Assembly (NCBI RefSeq): GCF_022374875.2
Contig: NZ_CP092427.2
Coordinates: forward strand, 1,984,001 to 2,048,000
From: Mycolicibacterium rufum
GTDB taxonomy: Bacteria; Actinomycetota; Actinomycetes; Mycobacteriales; Mycobacteriaceae
DNA length: 64,000 bases
Reading direction: 5' to 3'
Shown in pieces: positions 50,852 to 59,483 of the stretch. The translations under genes were made by a program, and so were the position numbers. Position 1 is the first letter of the stretch; each line of letters begins with the position of its first letter. The notes under the pieces were generated by a model. It did no database searches and was not told the origin of the DNA. It saw only the letters and a program-made list of their open reading frames with translations.

Positions 50852-51419
50852 CCCCCAGAGCGTGCAGCACGGAGTCGACCACCCGGTCGAGGAACGCCGG
50901 TCCGGTGGACTCGCGGCGCCCACACAGCCGCCAGAACACCGGAGCCGCAACGAGATCCAGCACATACTCGCTGTCGACGTCTGAGGGCACCTCGCCGCGG
51001 GCGATCGCGGCGTCGATCACCGCCTGCCCGTAGCCGCGCCGGGCGGCACCCAGGCGGTCGGTGAGCGCGCTGGCCAGCTCCGGATTACGCAGGGCCTCGG
51101 CGATCAGGTCGGGCAGGATCCGCGACATCCGGGCGTCGGCGAGCCAGTCGTCGACGCCGGCGACCAGCGCCGCGACGTCGGCGGCCAGATCCCCCGACGG
51201 GGTCGTCGCCGCCATCGGCACACTGAGGCCGGTCACGACGTCGAGCACCATCTCCTGTTTCGACGGCCACCGCCGGTACAGCGCGGCCTTACCGGCCCGG
51301 GCACGCCGGGCCACCCCGTCCATCGACAGTCGGCCGAATCCCACCTCGGCCAGCTCGTCGAGCACCGCTTCCACGATCCCGTCGGTCACCTGCGCACGCA
51401 GATTCGCTGTTGTCGCCAC
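50838..51419 (-). CDS. TetR-family regulator
   Basis: 193 residues from GTG 51419. The HTH is at residues ~30-50 (LSMDGVARRARAGKAALYRRW), with a C-terminal TetR_C-type domain. It is divergent from a SnoaL-like/NAD-binding gene pair across 58 bp that hold a 15-bp palindrome, so it probably represses that pair and itself. Confidence 0.9.
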   Translation of the reverse strand: MATTANLRAQVTDGIVEAVLDELAEVGFGRLSMDGVARRARAGKAALYRRWPSKQEMVLDVVTGLSVPMAATTPSGDLAADVAALVAGVDDWLADARMSRILPDLIAEALRNPELASALTDRLGAARRGYGQAVIDAAIARGEVPSDVDSEYVLDLVAAPVFWRLCGRRESTGPAFLDRVVDSVLHALGVSGR

Positions 51420-51437
51420 GAAGGAATACTATCCGAG

Positions 51438-51452
51438 ACGGAACCGTTCCGT
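51438..51452. promoter_or_regulatory. Probable TetR operator ACGGAACCGTTCCGT
   Basis: 7-bp arms ACGGAAC/GTTCCGT around one central C. After a one-base mismatch on each side the symmetry continues for two more pairs (51435-51455). It sits between the divergent tetR-type and SnoaL-like genes. Confidence 0.72.
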
Positions 51453-51477
51453 TTCGTTGAGCACGAGAAAGGACACC

Positions 51478-51927
51478 ATGACGAACGATGACGAACGCCG
51501 CACCCACACCGACCGCGTGACCGATGCCCTGCTCGACAGCCTGCGCCGCAACGACATGCGGGCCTTCGCCGACCAGTGGGCGCCCGACGGGACGATGGAG
51601 TTCCCGTTCGCCCCGCCCGGCTACCGCGTGTTGCGCAGCCGCGACGACGTCTGGGACTACCTGAAGGACTACAGCGCCTCGCTGCGGATCGCCACCGTGA
51701 CCGAGCACCGGCGCCACCACACCCTCGACCCGACCACGGTGATCCTCGAGTTCGCCGCCGAAGGGATTGCGGTGCAGTCGAACTCCCCGTATCGCATGGA
51801 TTACGTCGCGGTGATCACGGTCGGACCCGACGGCGTGCAGCACTACCGCGACTACTGGAACGCCGCGGCCGCGGCGGCCACCCTCGGCGGCGCCGACGCG
51901 TTGAGTGCCGGATTCGGGCGGTCATGA
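51478..51927 (+). CDS. SnoaL-like (NTF2-fold) protein
   Basis: 149 residues from ATG 51478, with AAAGGA upstream. The NTF2-like cone fold pattern includes LRRNDMRAFADQWAPDGTMEFPF and the C-terminal GVQHYRDYWN. Such proteins are isomerases, cyclases or polyketide-processing enzymes; no catalytic role can be fixed here. The stop overlaps the ATG of the next gene (ATGA). Confidence 0.82.
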   Translation: MTNDDERRTHTDRVTDALLDSLRRNDMRAFADQWAPDGTMEFPFAPPGYRVLRSRDDVWDYLKDYSASLRIATVTEHRRHHTLDPTTVILEFAAEGIAVQSNSPYRMDYVAVITVGPDGVQHYRDYWNAAAAAATLGGADALSAGFGRS

Positions 51928-52751
51928 CTGACCCGATCCTGGTCACCGGGGCGACCGGCAACACCGGCGTCTCCGTCGTCGCCGGTGTGCGCGACCGGGG
52001 TCTGCGGGCGCGGGCGGCCAGCCGTCACCCCGACCCCGCCGATCCGGACGCCGTCGCGTTCGACTGGGCCGACGCCGGCACCTTCCCCGCTGCCCTGGAC
52101 GGCGTCGGGGCGGTCTACCTCGTCGCGCCGGTCGGGGCCGCCGACCCGGTGCCGATGGTGCGCCCGTTCCTCGAACAGGCCGCGACAGGCGGCGTGCGCC
52201 GGGTCGTTCTGTTGAGTTCGTCGGCGGTCCGGCGCGGCGAACCCGGACTCGGCGAGATCCACGACCTGGTCGCCGGGCTTTTCGCGGAAGCCACCGTGCT
52301 GCGGCCGTCCTGGTTCATGCAGAACTTCGTCGGGAACCATCCGCTCGCCGAGAGCATCCGCCACGCTCGGGAGATCGTCACCGCCACCGGCGCCGGCCGG
52401 CTCGGCTTCATCGACGCCGCAGACATCGCGGCCACCGCCGTCGTGGCTCTGACGGCTCGCGAACCGGTGGACGCGGAGTTGCTGCTCACCGGCCCGGAGT
52501 CGCTGTCCTACGCCGACGCCGCGGCGCTCGTCTCCGACGTCCTCGGTGTGCCGGTGCGCCACGTCGACGTCTCCACCGCCGAGCTCGCCCGTCGTCTCAC
52601 GGCGGCCGGGTACTCAGCCGAGTTCTCGGCCGTGCTGGCCGGGTTGGACGAGCGTATCCGCGCCGGCGAACAGGACTTCGTCACCTCGACCGTCCGCGAC
52701 CTCACCGGGTGCCCGCCGACATCGCTGCGACACTTCCTCGCCGAGCACTGA
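51924..52751 (+). CDS. NmrA-like NAD(P)-binding protein
   Basis: 275 residues. The N-terminal ILVTGATGNTG motif binds NAD(P), followed by an atypical SDR/NmrA fold with no YxxxK triad. WFMQNF and the EPVDAELLLTGPESLSYADAA segment match NAD(P)H-quinone oxidoreductase-2/NmrA proteins. It is the second gene of the TetR-controlled pair with the SnoaL-like protein. Confidence 0.85.
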   Translation: MTDPILVTGATGNTGVSVVAGVRDRGLRARAASRHPDPADPDAVAFDWADAGTFPAALDGVGAVYLVAPVGAADPVPMVRPFLEQAATGGVRRVVLLSSSAVRRGEPGLGEIHDLVAGLFAEATVLRPSWFMQNFVGNHPLAESIRHAREIVTATGAGRLGFIDAADIAATAVVALTAREPVDAELLLTGPESLSYADAAALVSDVLGVPVRHVDVSTAELARRLTAAGYSAEFSAVLAGLDERIRAGEQDFVTSTVRDLTGCPPTSLRHFLAEH

Positions 52752-52760
52752 TCACCCCTG

Positions 52761-52823
52761 CGTTCAGACTGCGCCCAGGGCGGGATTTCGCCGGTTTTGG
52801 CCGCCCGCAACGCAGTGTCAACG
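52761..52823. repeat. Degenerate copy of the 12687 palindrome
   Basis: The left arm CAGACTGCGCCCAGGGCGG (52765-52783) shares GACTGCGCCCAGGGCGG with the copy at 12687-12749. Its partner at 52801-52823 pairs at 17 of 23 positions. It starts 9 bp after the upstream stop codon. Confidence 0.7.
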
Positions 52824-52826
52824 CTC

Positions 52827-52832
52827 TAGGAT
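52827..52832 (+). promoter_or_regulatory. -10 box TAGGAT for a leaderless bicupin transcript
   Basis: TAGGAT ends 7 nt before ATG 52840, directly after the palindromic repeat. Confidence 0.5.
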
Positions 52833-52839
52833 TCCGGCC

Positions 52840-53868
52840 ATGACCAGCCGCCATGCCACGTCCCTGCGCAACGGGGAGATCGTCGAGGAGTCCGATCTGG
52901 GCTCGATCCGCCGCGTCACCGCCGACACCCTGCCGATCCTGTCGGGACTGTCGATCAAGCGCATCGTCATCAACCCCGGCGCGATGCGCACCCCGCACTG
53001 GCACGCCGACTGCAACGAGCTGACGTACTGCATCTCGGGCACGTCGTTCGTGTCGGTGTTGGACAGCTACAGCCGATTCTCCAGCTTCACCGTCAGCGCC
53101 GGCGACATGTTCCACATCGACTCCGGGTCGCTGCACCACATCGAGAACATCGGCGAGGAGCCCGCCGAGTTCATCCTCGCGTTCCGCAGCGAGCGGCCCG
53201 AGGATTTCGGGCTGGCCGCGTCGTTCGGCGCGATGACCGACGCGGTGCTGGGCAACACCTACGACCTACCGGCCTCCGACTTCTCCGCGATGCGCCGGGA
53301 CACCACCGACCGCAAACTGGCCCGCCGCAGCGGTGACGCCGAGGTGCCCGCGACGGCGTGGTTCGACGACCCGCACAAGTTCTCCGTCGAAGCACAGAGC
53401 CCGGCGATCGGCGTCGCCGTCGGGTCCGCGCGGTTGGCCCGCGCCCAGTACTGGCCGGCGTTGAAGGACCTCTCGATGTACTCGCTGCGCATCCGCGAGG
53501 ACGGCATGCGGGAGCCGCACTGGCATCCGATCACCGCCGAAATGGGTTACGTGCACCAGGGATCGGGGCGGATGACCGTGATGGACCCCGACGGCACGCT
53601 CGACACCTACCTGCTCGAGCAGGGCGACGTGTACTTCATCCCGCGGGCCTACCCGCATCACATCGAGGTCGTCGACGCCCCCGACATCCACTTCGCGATC
53701 TTCTTCGACCAGCCGATGCCCGGCGACATCGGGTACCGGGCGTCGGCGAGCGCCTACTCGCGCGAGGTGCTGGCCGCGACGTTCAACATGCACATCGACG
53801 ACCTGCCGACGTTCCCGTTCACCAAGACCGACCCGCTGATCGTCACGCGCAGCAATCCTCTCGACTAA
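52840..53868 (+). CDS. Bicupin, oxalate decarboxylase-like
   Basis: 342 residues with two cupin domains. Metal sites are His53/His55/Glu60 (PHWHADCNE) and His227/His229/Glu234 (PHWHPITAE), each followed later by a conserved His (SLHHIENI and PHHIEV). This is the oxalate decarboxylase/oxidase architecture with Mn, although many actinobacterial members are untested. No signal peptide. The TAA stop overlaps the opposing gene's stop (CTAA, 53865-53868). Confidence 0.85.
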   Translation: MTSRHATSLRNGEIVEESDLGSIRRVTADTLPILSGLSIKRIVINPGAMRTPHWHADCNELTYCISGTSFVSVLDSYSRFSSFTVSAGDMFHIDSGSLHHIENIGEEPAEFILAFRSERPEDFGLAASFGAMTDAVLGNTYDLPASDFSAMRRDTTDRKLARRSGDAEVPATAWFDDPHKFSVEAQSPAIGVAVGSARLARAQYWPALKDLSMYSLRIREDGMREPHWHPITAEMGYVHQGSGRMTVMDPDGTLDTYLLEQGDVYFIPRAYPHHIEVVDAPDIHFAIFFDQPMPGDIGYRASASAYSREVLAATFNMHIDDLPTFPFTKTDPLIVTRSNPLD

Positions 53869-54500
53869 ACGAGATCCATCTCGGCCGGCGAGGCGCCGCC
53901 GATCGGCTGGGAGATCAGGCTGCGGGTGGTCAGCGGTCCGCCGAACTGCTGGAGCAGGCCGCCGGTGTCGTTGCGGCCCAGATCGATCGGCTCGAAGCCG
54001 AACTGCTCGATCAGCGCGGCCACCGCGGCGTTGGCGTCGGGATGGTTGCCGGAGACGAACAGCATCCGCCGGCCGCCCCGGCCGTCGCCGGGTTCACGGG
54101 CGAGCACCCTGGCCCACGTGTGCCCGAAGGCCTTGACCACCCGCGCCCCCGCCGCCCACTCGGCCACCAAATCCGACGATGCGCGTCCACCCAGATCGGC
54201 GGCCGAGAACGTCTGCGGATCAATGGCATTGGTGGCGTCGACGATGATGCGTCCGGACCAGTCCGGCACCTGCCCCACCAGATCGCGGACCGCATCGAAC
54301 GGGACGGCGAGCACCACCACGTCGGCCTGCAGTGCGTCGGACACCTCGGCGGGCAGGACGTGGGCGCCCAACCGCTGCGCGAGCGGCGCGACCGCCTCGG
54401 GACCGCGCGACGCCGCCACGGCGACGTCGAGACCCGTGCGCGCGAAGTGTCCCGCGACCGCGGAACCGATGTTGCCCGAACCGATGATCGCGTAGCGCAT
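53865..54500 (-). CDS. NADPH-dependent F420 reductase-like protein
   Basis: 211 residues from ATG 54500. The N-terminal Rossmann motif is IIGSGNIGSAVAGHFA, followed by VVVLAVPFDAV, IIVDATNAI and VKAFGHTWA, the pattern of F420-dependent NADP oxidoreductases and small relatives. It could supply or use F420H2, in line with other F420-type proteins in the window. It is divergent from a tetR-type gene that may control it. Confidence 0.85.
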   Translation of the reverse strand: MRYAIIGSGNIGSAVAGHFARTGLDVAVAASRGPEAVAPLAQRLGAHVLPAEVSDALQADVVVLAVPFDAVRDLVGQVPDWSGRIIVDATNAIDPQTFSAADLGGRASSDLVAEWAAGARVVKAFGHTWARVLAREPGDGRGGRRMLFVSGNHPDANAAVAALIEQFGFEPIDLGRNDTGGLLQQFGGPLTTRSLISQPIGGASPAEMDLV

Positions 54501-54565
54501 GTCGCCCCTGAGTTTTGTAGCAGTCGTTAAAGTGAGAACGCTAGCAGACCGGCAGCGGCGGTGCC

Positions 54566-54571
54566 TAGGAT
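54566..54571 (+). promoter_or_regulatory. -10 box TAGGAT for a leaderless tetR-type transcript
   Basis: TAGGAT ends 6 nt before ATG 54578. Confidence 0.5.
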
Positions 54572-54577
54572 CGCGAC

Positions 54578-55126
54578 ATGGCCCGGCCGCCGAAATTCGA
54601 TCGCGCAGAAGCGCTGCAGGCCGCGATGCATCTGTTCTGGGAGAAGGGCTTCGACGGCACATCGATCACCGACCTCACCGGCGCGATGGGCATCTCGCCA
54701 CCGAGCCTGTACTCCGCCTTCGGCGACAAGCAGACGCTGTTCGAGGCCTGCGTCGAGTTGTACGAGAGATCCGCGGTGGTGCCACCGGCTTTGGAGGCGC
54801 CGACCGCACGCGAGGTGTTCGTCCAGATGCTGGACCGCGCCGTCGAGTTGTACACCCGTCCGGCACATCCGCCGGGGTGCTTCGTGATCTCCGACCCGAC
54901 GCTCAAGGCTCGCCGCGGCTCGGGGCGGGATGCCATCGCGCGACGCCTGCGTCGCGCCCAGCAGTCCGGCGACCTTCCCGACGATGTCGAGGTCCCGGCG
55001 CTGACCGACTACGTCGACCTCGTGCTGCGAGGGCTGTCGGCGAAGGCCCGCGACGGGGCGACGCGACGGCAACTCCGCGCGGCGGCCGACGTCGCGCTCA
55101 GGGCGTGGCCGTCGGCTCCTTCGTGA
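54578..55126 (+). CDS. TetR-family regulator
   Basis: 182 residues. The HTH is at residues ~28-48 (TSITDLTGAMGISPPSLYSAF), and CFVISDPTLKARRG in the middle is typical of the AcuR/YcdC-like group. It is divergent from the F420-reductase-like gene (77 bp between them) and convergent with an NTF2-like gene that it overlaps by 29 bp. The F420-reductase-like gene is its most likely target. Confidence 0.9.
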   Translation: MARPPKFDRAEALQAAMHLFWEKGFDGTSITDLTGAMGISPPSLYSAFGDKQTLFEACVELYERSAVVPPALEAPTAREVFVQMLDRAVELYTRPAHPPGCFVISDPTLKARRGSGRDAIARRLRRAQQSGDLPDDVEVPALTDYVDLVLRGLSAKARDGATRRQLRAAADVALRAWPSAPS

Positions 55127-55484
55127 CGACGGTGAACAGCTGCGCAATGAGCCCGTTCTCGACGATCGCGACGTCGAATCCGGACACCAGCGGCTCACCG
55201 CCGCCGGGGCCGAACACGTCGAAGGCCAGGTGGCCCATGTTCGCGACCTGGTGGACCGGTCCGGACTGCGTGAAGTTCAGGCCGGCGAGCTGGCCGTCGA
55301 GCAGCGCCTGCGCCTTCTCGTGCAGCCGGTCGTGTCCCACCACCGTCTCCTCCGCGTCCGACCACCGCACATCGGGAGCGTAGTTGCGCCGGATCACCGA
55401 GAGCCTGCGCTCGGGATCGCGTTCGTCGAACACGGCGAGCAGGTTTTCCTCCATCAGGCGAACGATGTCGTCACTCAACGCCAT
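55098..55484 (-). CDS. NTF2-like (SnoaL) protein
   Basis: 128 residues from ATG 55484 with TGAGGA immediately upstream. The sequence MEENLLAVFDERDPERRLSVIRRNY followed by VRWSDAEETVVGHDRL (first part given as ERDPERRLSVIRRNY) fits the NTF2-like fold with a Tyr/Asp pair. Function unknown. It overlaps the end of the tetR-type gene, so their transcripts collide. Confidence 0.8.
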   Translation of the reverse strand: MALSDDIVRLMEENLLAVFDERDPERRLSVIRRNYAPDVRWSDAEETVVGHDRLHEKAQALLDGQLAGLNFTQSGPVHQVANMGHLAFDVFGPGGGEPLVSGFDVAIVENGLIAQLFTVVTKEPTATP

Positions 55485-55513
55485 TCCTCACTCTCGGGAC
55501 CCCCTCGGGGTTT

Positions 55514-55519
55514 TATAGT
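55514..55519 (+). promoter_or_regulatory. -10 box TATAGT with adjacent dyad, upstream of the oxidoreductase/ALDH operon
   Basis: TATAGT fits TANNNT. Just upstream the dyad ACCCC-CTC-GGGGT (55499-55511) occupies the -20 to -35 zone and could be a regulator site. The predicted leader is about 80 nt. Confidence 0.4.
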
Positions 55520-55607
55520 GGTCATGCAAGTTGGGGTCAAGCGCGAGCCCTCGTTTCAGCTGCCGTCGGCCGGGTAGCCGCCGGGGGACAGGCGTCGAGG
55601 GGGACTC

Positions 55608-56525
55608 ATGCGCGCAGCAGTACTGCAGGCGATCGGACAACCGCCGCGGGTCGCGGATTTTCCGGACCCGACCGGCGACGACGTCGTCAGCGTCACGCTG
55701 GCCGGGTGTAATCCGGTCGACCTGGCGCTGGCCTCCGGGGAGATGGGCACACCGGAGGTGCCGAAGGTCGTGGGCAAGGAGGGCGTCGGCGTCACCGCGG
55801 ACGGCGCGCGGGTGTACTTCGATTCGCCGCCGTCCCCGTACGGGTCGTGGGCCGAACGCACCCGCGTCGACCCGGAGAAGACCTACCCCGTGCCGGACGG
55901 GCTGTCCGACGACCTCGCGGTCGCGATGGGCATCGCCGGCCTGGCGGCGTGGTTGCCGCTGACCCGCCACGCCGACGTCTCCGCGGGCCAGTCGGTGCTC
56001 GTGCTGGGCGCCACCGGCGTGGTCGGCGCCATCGCGATCCAGGCCGCCAGGATCCTGGGCGCGGGTCTGGTGGTCGGCGCCGGCCGCGACGCCGAGGCGC
56101 TCGCCGAGGTCGAGATGCTGGGCGCCGATGCCACCGTGCAGCTGGGCGGCGACGACGACGCGGCTGCCCTGCGGGCGGAGGCCGGTGAGGGCTTCGACGT
56201 GGTGGTCGACCTGGTCTACGGCGATCCGTTCCTGGCCGCGCTGGACGCCACGGCGGTGGACGCCACGCTCATCACGGTCGGGCAGGGCGCCGGCGGCGCG
56301 CCGGCCATCCCGTTTCACAAGCTGGTCGGGCGCTCGCACGTCGGGCACCTCAACGATCTGATGCCGCCGCGGATCCTGCGGCAGGCCTACGACGAGCTCA
56401 CCAGCCTGGCCACCGACGGCCGCATCCAGGTCGAGACCACCCGCTATCCCCTCGCCGACGCCGAGGCGGCGTGGCAGGCCCAGGCCGACGGACCACACAT
56501 CAAGATCGGAGTCGCCATCGTATGA
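55608..56525 (+). CDS. MDR-family NADPH:quinone oxidoreductase-like protein
   Basis: 305 residues from ATG 55608, with GAGGGGG upstream. The fold is GroES-like plus Rossmann, with VLVLGATGVVGAIAIQAA. The catalytic and structural zinc cysteines of alcohol dehydrogenases are missing, so it is a zinc-free quinone/enoyl reductase type. The stop overlaps the aldehyde dehydrogenase ATG (ATGA), making a two-gene operon. Confidence 0.85.
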   Translation: MRAAVLQAIGQPPRVADFPDPTGDDVVSVTLAGCNPVDLALASGEMGTPEVPKVVGKEGVGVTADGARVYFDSPPSPYGSWAERTRVDPEKTYPVPDGLSDDLAVAMGIAGLAAWLPLTRHADVSAGQSVLVLGATGVVGAIAIQAARILGAGLVVGAGRDAEALAEVEMLGADATVQLGGDDDAAALRAEAGEGFDVVVDLVYGDPFLAALDATAVDATLITVGQGAGGAPAIPFHKLVGRSHVGHLNDLMPPRILRQAYDELTSLATDGRIQVETTRYPLADAEAAWQAQADGPHIKIGVAIV

Positions 56526-57979
56526 GCAACTATCCAGAATTCGACACCATGCCGATCGGGACGACCTGGCGCGGCGGACGCACCGGCAAGACGCGCGCCA
56601 GCACCGACCCGTACCGCGGCGACACGCTCGCCGAGCTGGACCAGGCCGGCGAGGACGACCTGACCGAGGCGTACGACACAGCGACGGCGGCGCAACGGGA
56701 TTGGGCGTCCGCGCCGCCGTTGGTGCGGGCCGACGTGATGCGCCGCGCGGCCGACGTGATGACCGACCGCAAGGACGAGATCACCGGCTGGCTGGTGCGC
56801 GAGACGGGCGGCACCCTGGCGAAGGCGGAGCTCGAGTGGAACCTGGTGCGCTCGGTGATGTGGGAGGCCGCCTCCATGCCGCACCACGTCGAGGGCCGCA
56901 TCATGCCGTCGGACATCCCGAGCAAGGAGAGCCGCGTCTATCGCGAACCGGTCGGGGTGGTCGCGGTGATCTCGCCGTGGAACTTCCCGATGCAGCTGTC
57001 CAACCGCTCGGTGGCCCCGGCACTCGCGGTCGGTAACGCGGTGGTGCTCAAACCCGCCGGCGACACCCCGGTGACGGGCGGCCTGCTTCTGGCAAGGATC
57101 TTCGAGGAGGCGGGCCTACCGCCCGGTCTGCTGTCGGTGGTCGTCGGCTCGGGCTCGGACATCGGCGACGCGATCGTCGAGCATCCGGCGCCGCGGGTGG
57201 TGTCGTTCACCGGGTCCACCCCCGTGGGCAAGGGCATCGCGCAGAAGGCCGGCCTCAAGAAGCTGGCGCTGGAACTGGGGGGCAACGGTCCGCTGATCGT
57301 GCTGGCCGACGCCGACCTCGACCTGGCCGTGAGCGCCGCCGTCTTCGGCTCGTTCTTCCATCAGGGGCAGATTTGCATGATCGCCAACCGCATCATCGTC
57401 GAGGCGTCCGTGCACGACGAGTTCCTGCAGCGGTTCGTCGACCGCGTGAAGGCGCTGACCGTCGGCGACCCGTCCGATCCGGCGACACAGCTCGGCCCGG
57501 TGATCAACGCGTCTCAGCTGGAGGGCATTCAGGACAAGCTCAAGCGGGCGCAGGACGAGGGTGCCCAGGTGCTGGCGGGCGGCGAGCCGTTCGGTCCGAC
57601 CGGCTTGTGCCTGCCGCCGCACGTTCTGTCGGCCGGCAACGACGTCGCGACCGCGCGGGAGGAGGTGTTCGGTCCGGTCATCACGGTGATCCGCGCGGAC
57701 AATGAGGAGGATGCGCTGCGCATCGCCAACGACACCGAGTACGGGCTGTCCTCGGCCGTGTTCAGCCGCGACGTCGGGCGCGCTGCCCGGTTCGCGCGTC
57801 GTATCCAGGCGGGGATGACGCATATCAACGACTCGCCGGTCAACGACGACGCGAACACCGCGTTCGGCGGTGTGAAGGGTTCGGGCATCGGGAGATTCGG
57901 CGGTCAGTGGGCGATCGACGAGTTCACCACCGACCACTGGATCTCGGTGCAGCACGAGCCACGGGAGTACGCCATCTGA
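56522..57979 (+). CDS. NAD(P)-dependent aldehyde dehydrogenase
   Basis: 485 residues. The conserved blocks are SPWNFPMQLSNRS, SFTGSTPVGKGI, the general base Glu in LELGGNGP, and nucleophile Cys285 in GQICM. The layout resembles benzaldehyde/vanillin-type dehydrogenases. It is co-transcribed with the MDR oxidoreductase and may oxidise an aldehyde produced or handled by it. Confidence 0.93.
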   Translation: MSNYPEFDTMPIGTTWRGGRTGKTRASTDPYRGDTLAELDQAGEDDLTEAYDTATAAQRDWASAPPLVRADVMRRAADVMTDRKDEITGWLVRETGGTLAKAELEWNLVRSVMWEAASMPHHVEGRIMPSDIPSKESRVYREPVGVVAVISPWNFPMQLSNRSVAPALAVGNAVVLKPAGDTPVTGGLLLARIFEEAGLPPGLLSVVVGSGSDIGDAIVEHPAPRVVSFTGSTPVGKGIAQKAGLKKLALELGGNGPLIVLADADLDLAVSAAVFGSFFHQGQICMIANRIIVEASVHDEFLQRFVDRVKALTVGDPSDPATQLGPVINASQLEGIQDKLKRAQDEGAQVLAGGEPFGPTGLCLPPHVLSAGNDVATAREEVFGPVITVIRADNEEDALRIANDTEYGLSSAVFSRDVGRAARFARRIQAGMTHINDSPVNDDANTAFGGVKGSGIGRFGGQWAIDEFTTDHWISVQHEPREYAI

Positions 57980-58029
57980 CATCCCGCGAGCGCGCGTTGG
58001 CCCACCGGCGTGACGACAGTGTCCGGCTC

Positions 58030-58035
58030 TAGGAT
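58030..58035 (+). promoter_or_regulatory. -10 box TAGGAT for a leaderless nitronate monooxygenase transcript
   Basis: TAGGAT ends 6 nt before ATG 58042. Confidence 0.5.
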
Positions 58036-58041
58036 CAGGCG

Positions 58042-58980
58042 ATGAACCCCACCACCCACTGGTCGCCGTCGATGGGGCTCGAGGTGCCGATCGTCAACGC
58101 GCCGATGGGCGGGGTGGCCGGTGGTGCGCTCGCCGCCGCGGTGTCCCGTGCGGGTGGTCTGGGCATGATCGGAATGGGCAGCGCCGCAACCACATCGACG
58201 CTGCGCGAACAACTCGGGCTCCTCGACGGTCTCGACCGACCGTTCGGTATCGGACTGATCGGCTGGCGGGTCCGTGACGAGCCGGCGCTGCTGACCACGG
58301 CACTGGAGGCGGGGCCCGCGCTGCTGTCGGTCAGCTTCGGCGACGACGACTCCTGGATCGCCCGCGCGCACGCCGCGGGCTGTACCACGGCGGTCCAGGT
58401 CGCCGATCTCGATGCGGCGTCGCGCGCCGCCGACGCCGGCATCGACGTACTGGTCGCCCGCGGCGCCGAAGGCGGCGGGCACGGGAAACCGAAGGTCGCG
58501 ACGCTGGCCCTGCTCGCCGAGATCCTCGACCGTGTTGGGGTTCCCGCGCTGGCTGCGGGGGGCATCGCCTCGGCCCGCGCACTGGCCGCCGTGCTTGCCG
58601 CCGGAGCAGCAGGCGCGTGGATCGGCACCGCGTTCGCGGCCTGCCGGGAGTCGCTGCTGCCCGACGCCGCGCGGCGGGCGATGATCGACGCGCAGGCGAC
58701 CGACACCGTCGTCACGCGCGCCTTCGACGTCGCGTTCGGCTACCCGTGGCCGGCAGACACGCCGGAACGGTTGCTGCGCAACGCTTTCACCGACGAATGG
58801 GACGGCCGTGAGCACGCGATCGACGGCGCCGCGCGCGAGGCGCTGCGCACCGCGATCACCCGGCACGATTACCGGATGGCCCCCGTCAACGCCGGCCAGG
58901 GTGTCAGCGAGGTGACCGCCGTCGAACCGGCCGCGGCCGTCATCGACCGGCTGTGCGGGCGTCAGCCCTCCGGCGGGTAG
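58042..58980 (+). CDS. Nitronate monooxygenase family protein
   Basis: 312 residues. It is an FMN TIM-barrel: PIVNAPMGGVAGG at the N-terminus, RGAEGGGHG carrying the phosphate/substrate loop, and AAGGIASARALAAVLAAGA with AWIGTAFAA near residues 175-200. It oxidises alkyl nitronates such as propionate-3-nitronate with O2, or may be a 2-enoyl reductase-like relative. Its 3' end overlaps the DUF488 gene by 19 bp. Confidence 0.88.
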   Translation: MNPTTHWSPSMGLEVPIVNAPMGGVAGGALAAAVSRAGGLGMIGMGSAATTSTLREQLGLLDGLDRPFGIGLIGWRVRDEPALLTTALEAGPALLSVSFGDDDSWIARAHAAGCTTAVQVADLDAASRAADAGIDVLVARGAEGGGHGKPKVATLALLAEILDRVGVPALAAGGIASARALAAVLAAGAAGAWIGTAFAACRESLLPDAARRAMIDAQATDTVVTRAFDVAFGYPWPADTPERLLRNAFTDEWDGREHAIDGAAREALRTAITRHDYRMAPVNAGQGVSEVTAVEPAAAVIDRLCGRQPSGG

Positions 58981-59483
58981 ACGATGCGCGTCCCGTCGAC
59001 GCGCGCGAAAGGGGTCAGCCGCGCGGGCTTGGCGGAACCGCGGGCCATGATGTGCCGCACGTCGACGCCCCGAACCAGCAGCGCGTCGGCCACCAGCGAG
59101 CGGTGGCAGCGCCAGTACACCGCCTCGGCGCACATGATCGCCGTCACGCTCTCGGTGGTCAGCCCGATCAACTCCTCGAGCGCATCCTCGAACGCCGGGC
59201 TGCCCATGTAGTCCGCATAGCCGCGGAACGAGTCGTTGCGCCACGCGCCGTTCGGCGAGTCCTTCGCCGGGCGACGCAGCCCACCCAGACCCGCGAGGTG
59301 GCGGTACTGGACACCCGCCGACGGCAACGACACCGCCAGTGCGTCCTGGTGGTACTGCGGATTGCGCCGCGACTTCGGCACGGTGCGGATGTCGACCAGC
59401 ACCTCGACGTCGAATCCGCGCAGCAGCGCGACGAATTCGTCGAGGGGACGGGTGGAGTGGCCGACGGTGAAGACAGTGGTCAC
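58962..59483 (-). CDS. DUF488 family protein
   Basis: 173 residues from GTG 59483 (GTGA overlap with the hydrolase stop). TVFTVGHSTRPLDEF at the N-terminus, VDIRTVPKSRRNPQYH, and a CAEAVYWRCHRSL motif with two Cys and a His are the family hallmarks. It may be a metal- or nucleic acid-related protein; function unknown. It is co-transcribed with the upstream alpha/beta hydrolase. Confidence 0.85.
   Translation of the reverse strand: MTTVFTVGHSTRPLDEFVALLRGFDVEVLVDIRTVPKSRRNPQYHQDALAVSLPSAGVQYRHLAGLGGLRRPAKDSPNGAWRNDSFRGYADYMGSPAFEDALEELIGLTTESVTAIMCAEAVYWRCHRSLVADALLVRGVDVRHIMARGSAKPARLTPFARVDGTRIVYPPEG

Noticed and set aside
55499..55514. Hairpin ACCCC-CTC-GGGGT plus TTTT as an intrinsic terminator
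   Set aside because: Only a 5-bp stem and four Ts, with no plus-strand gene ending nearby; more likely part of a promoter or operator.
57983..58020. Intergenic CGCGAGCGCGCG sequence resembling the 22971 palindrome
   Set aside because: Only a partial arm and no matching partner; similarity could be chance in GC-rich DNA.
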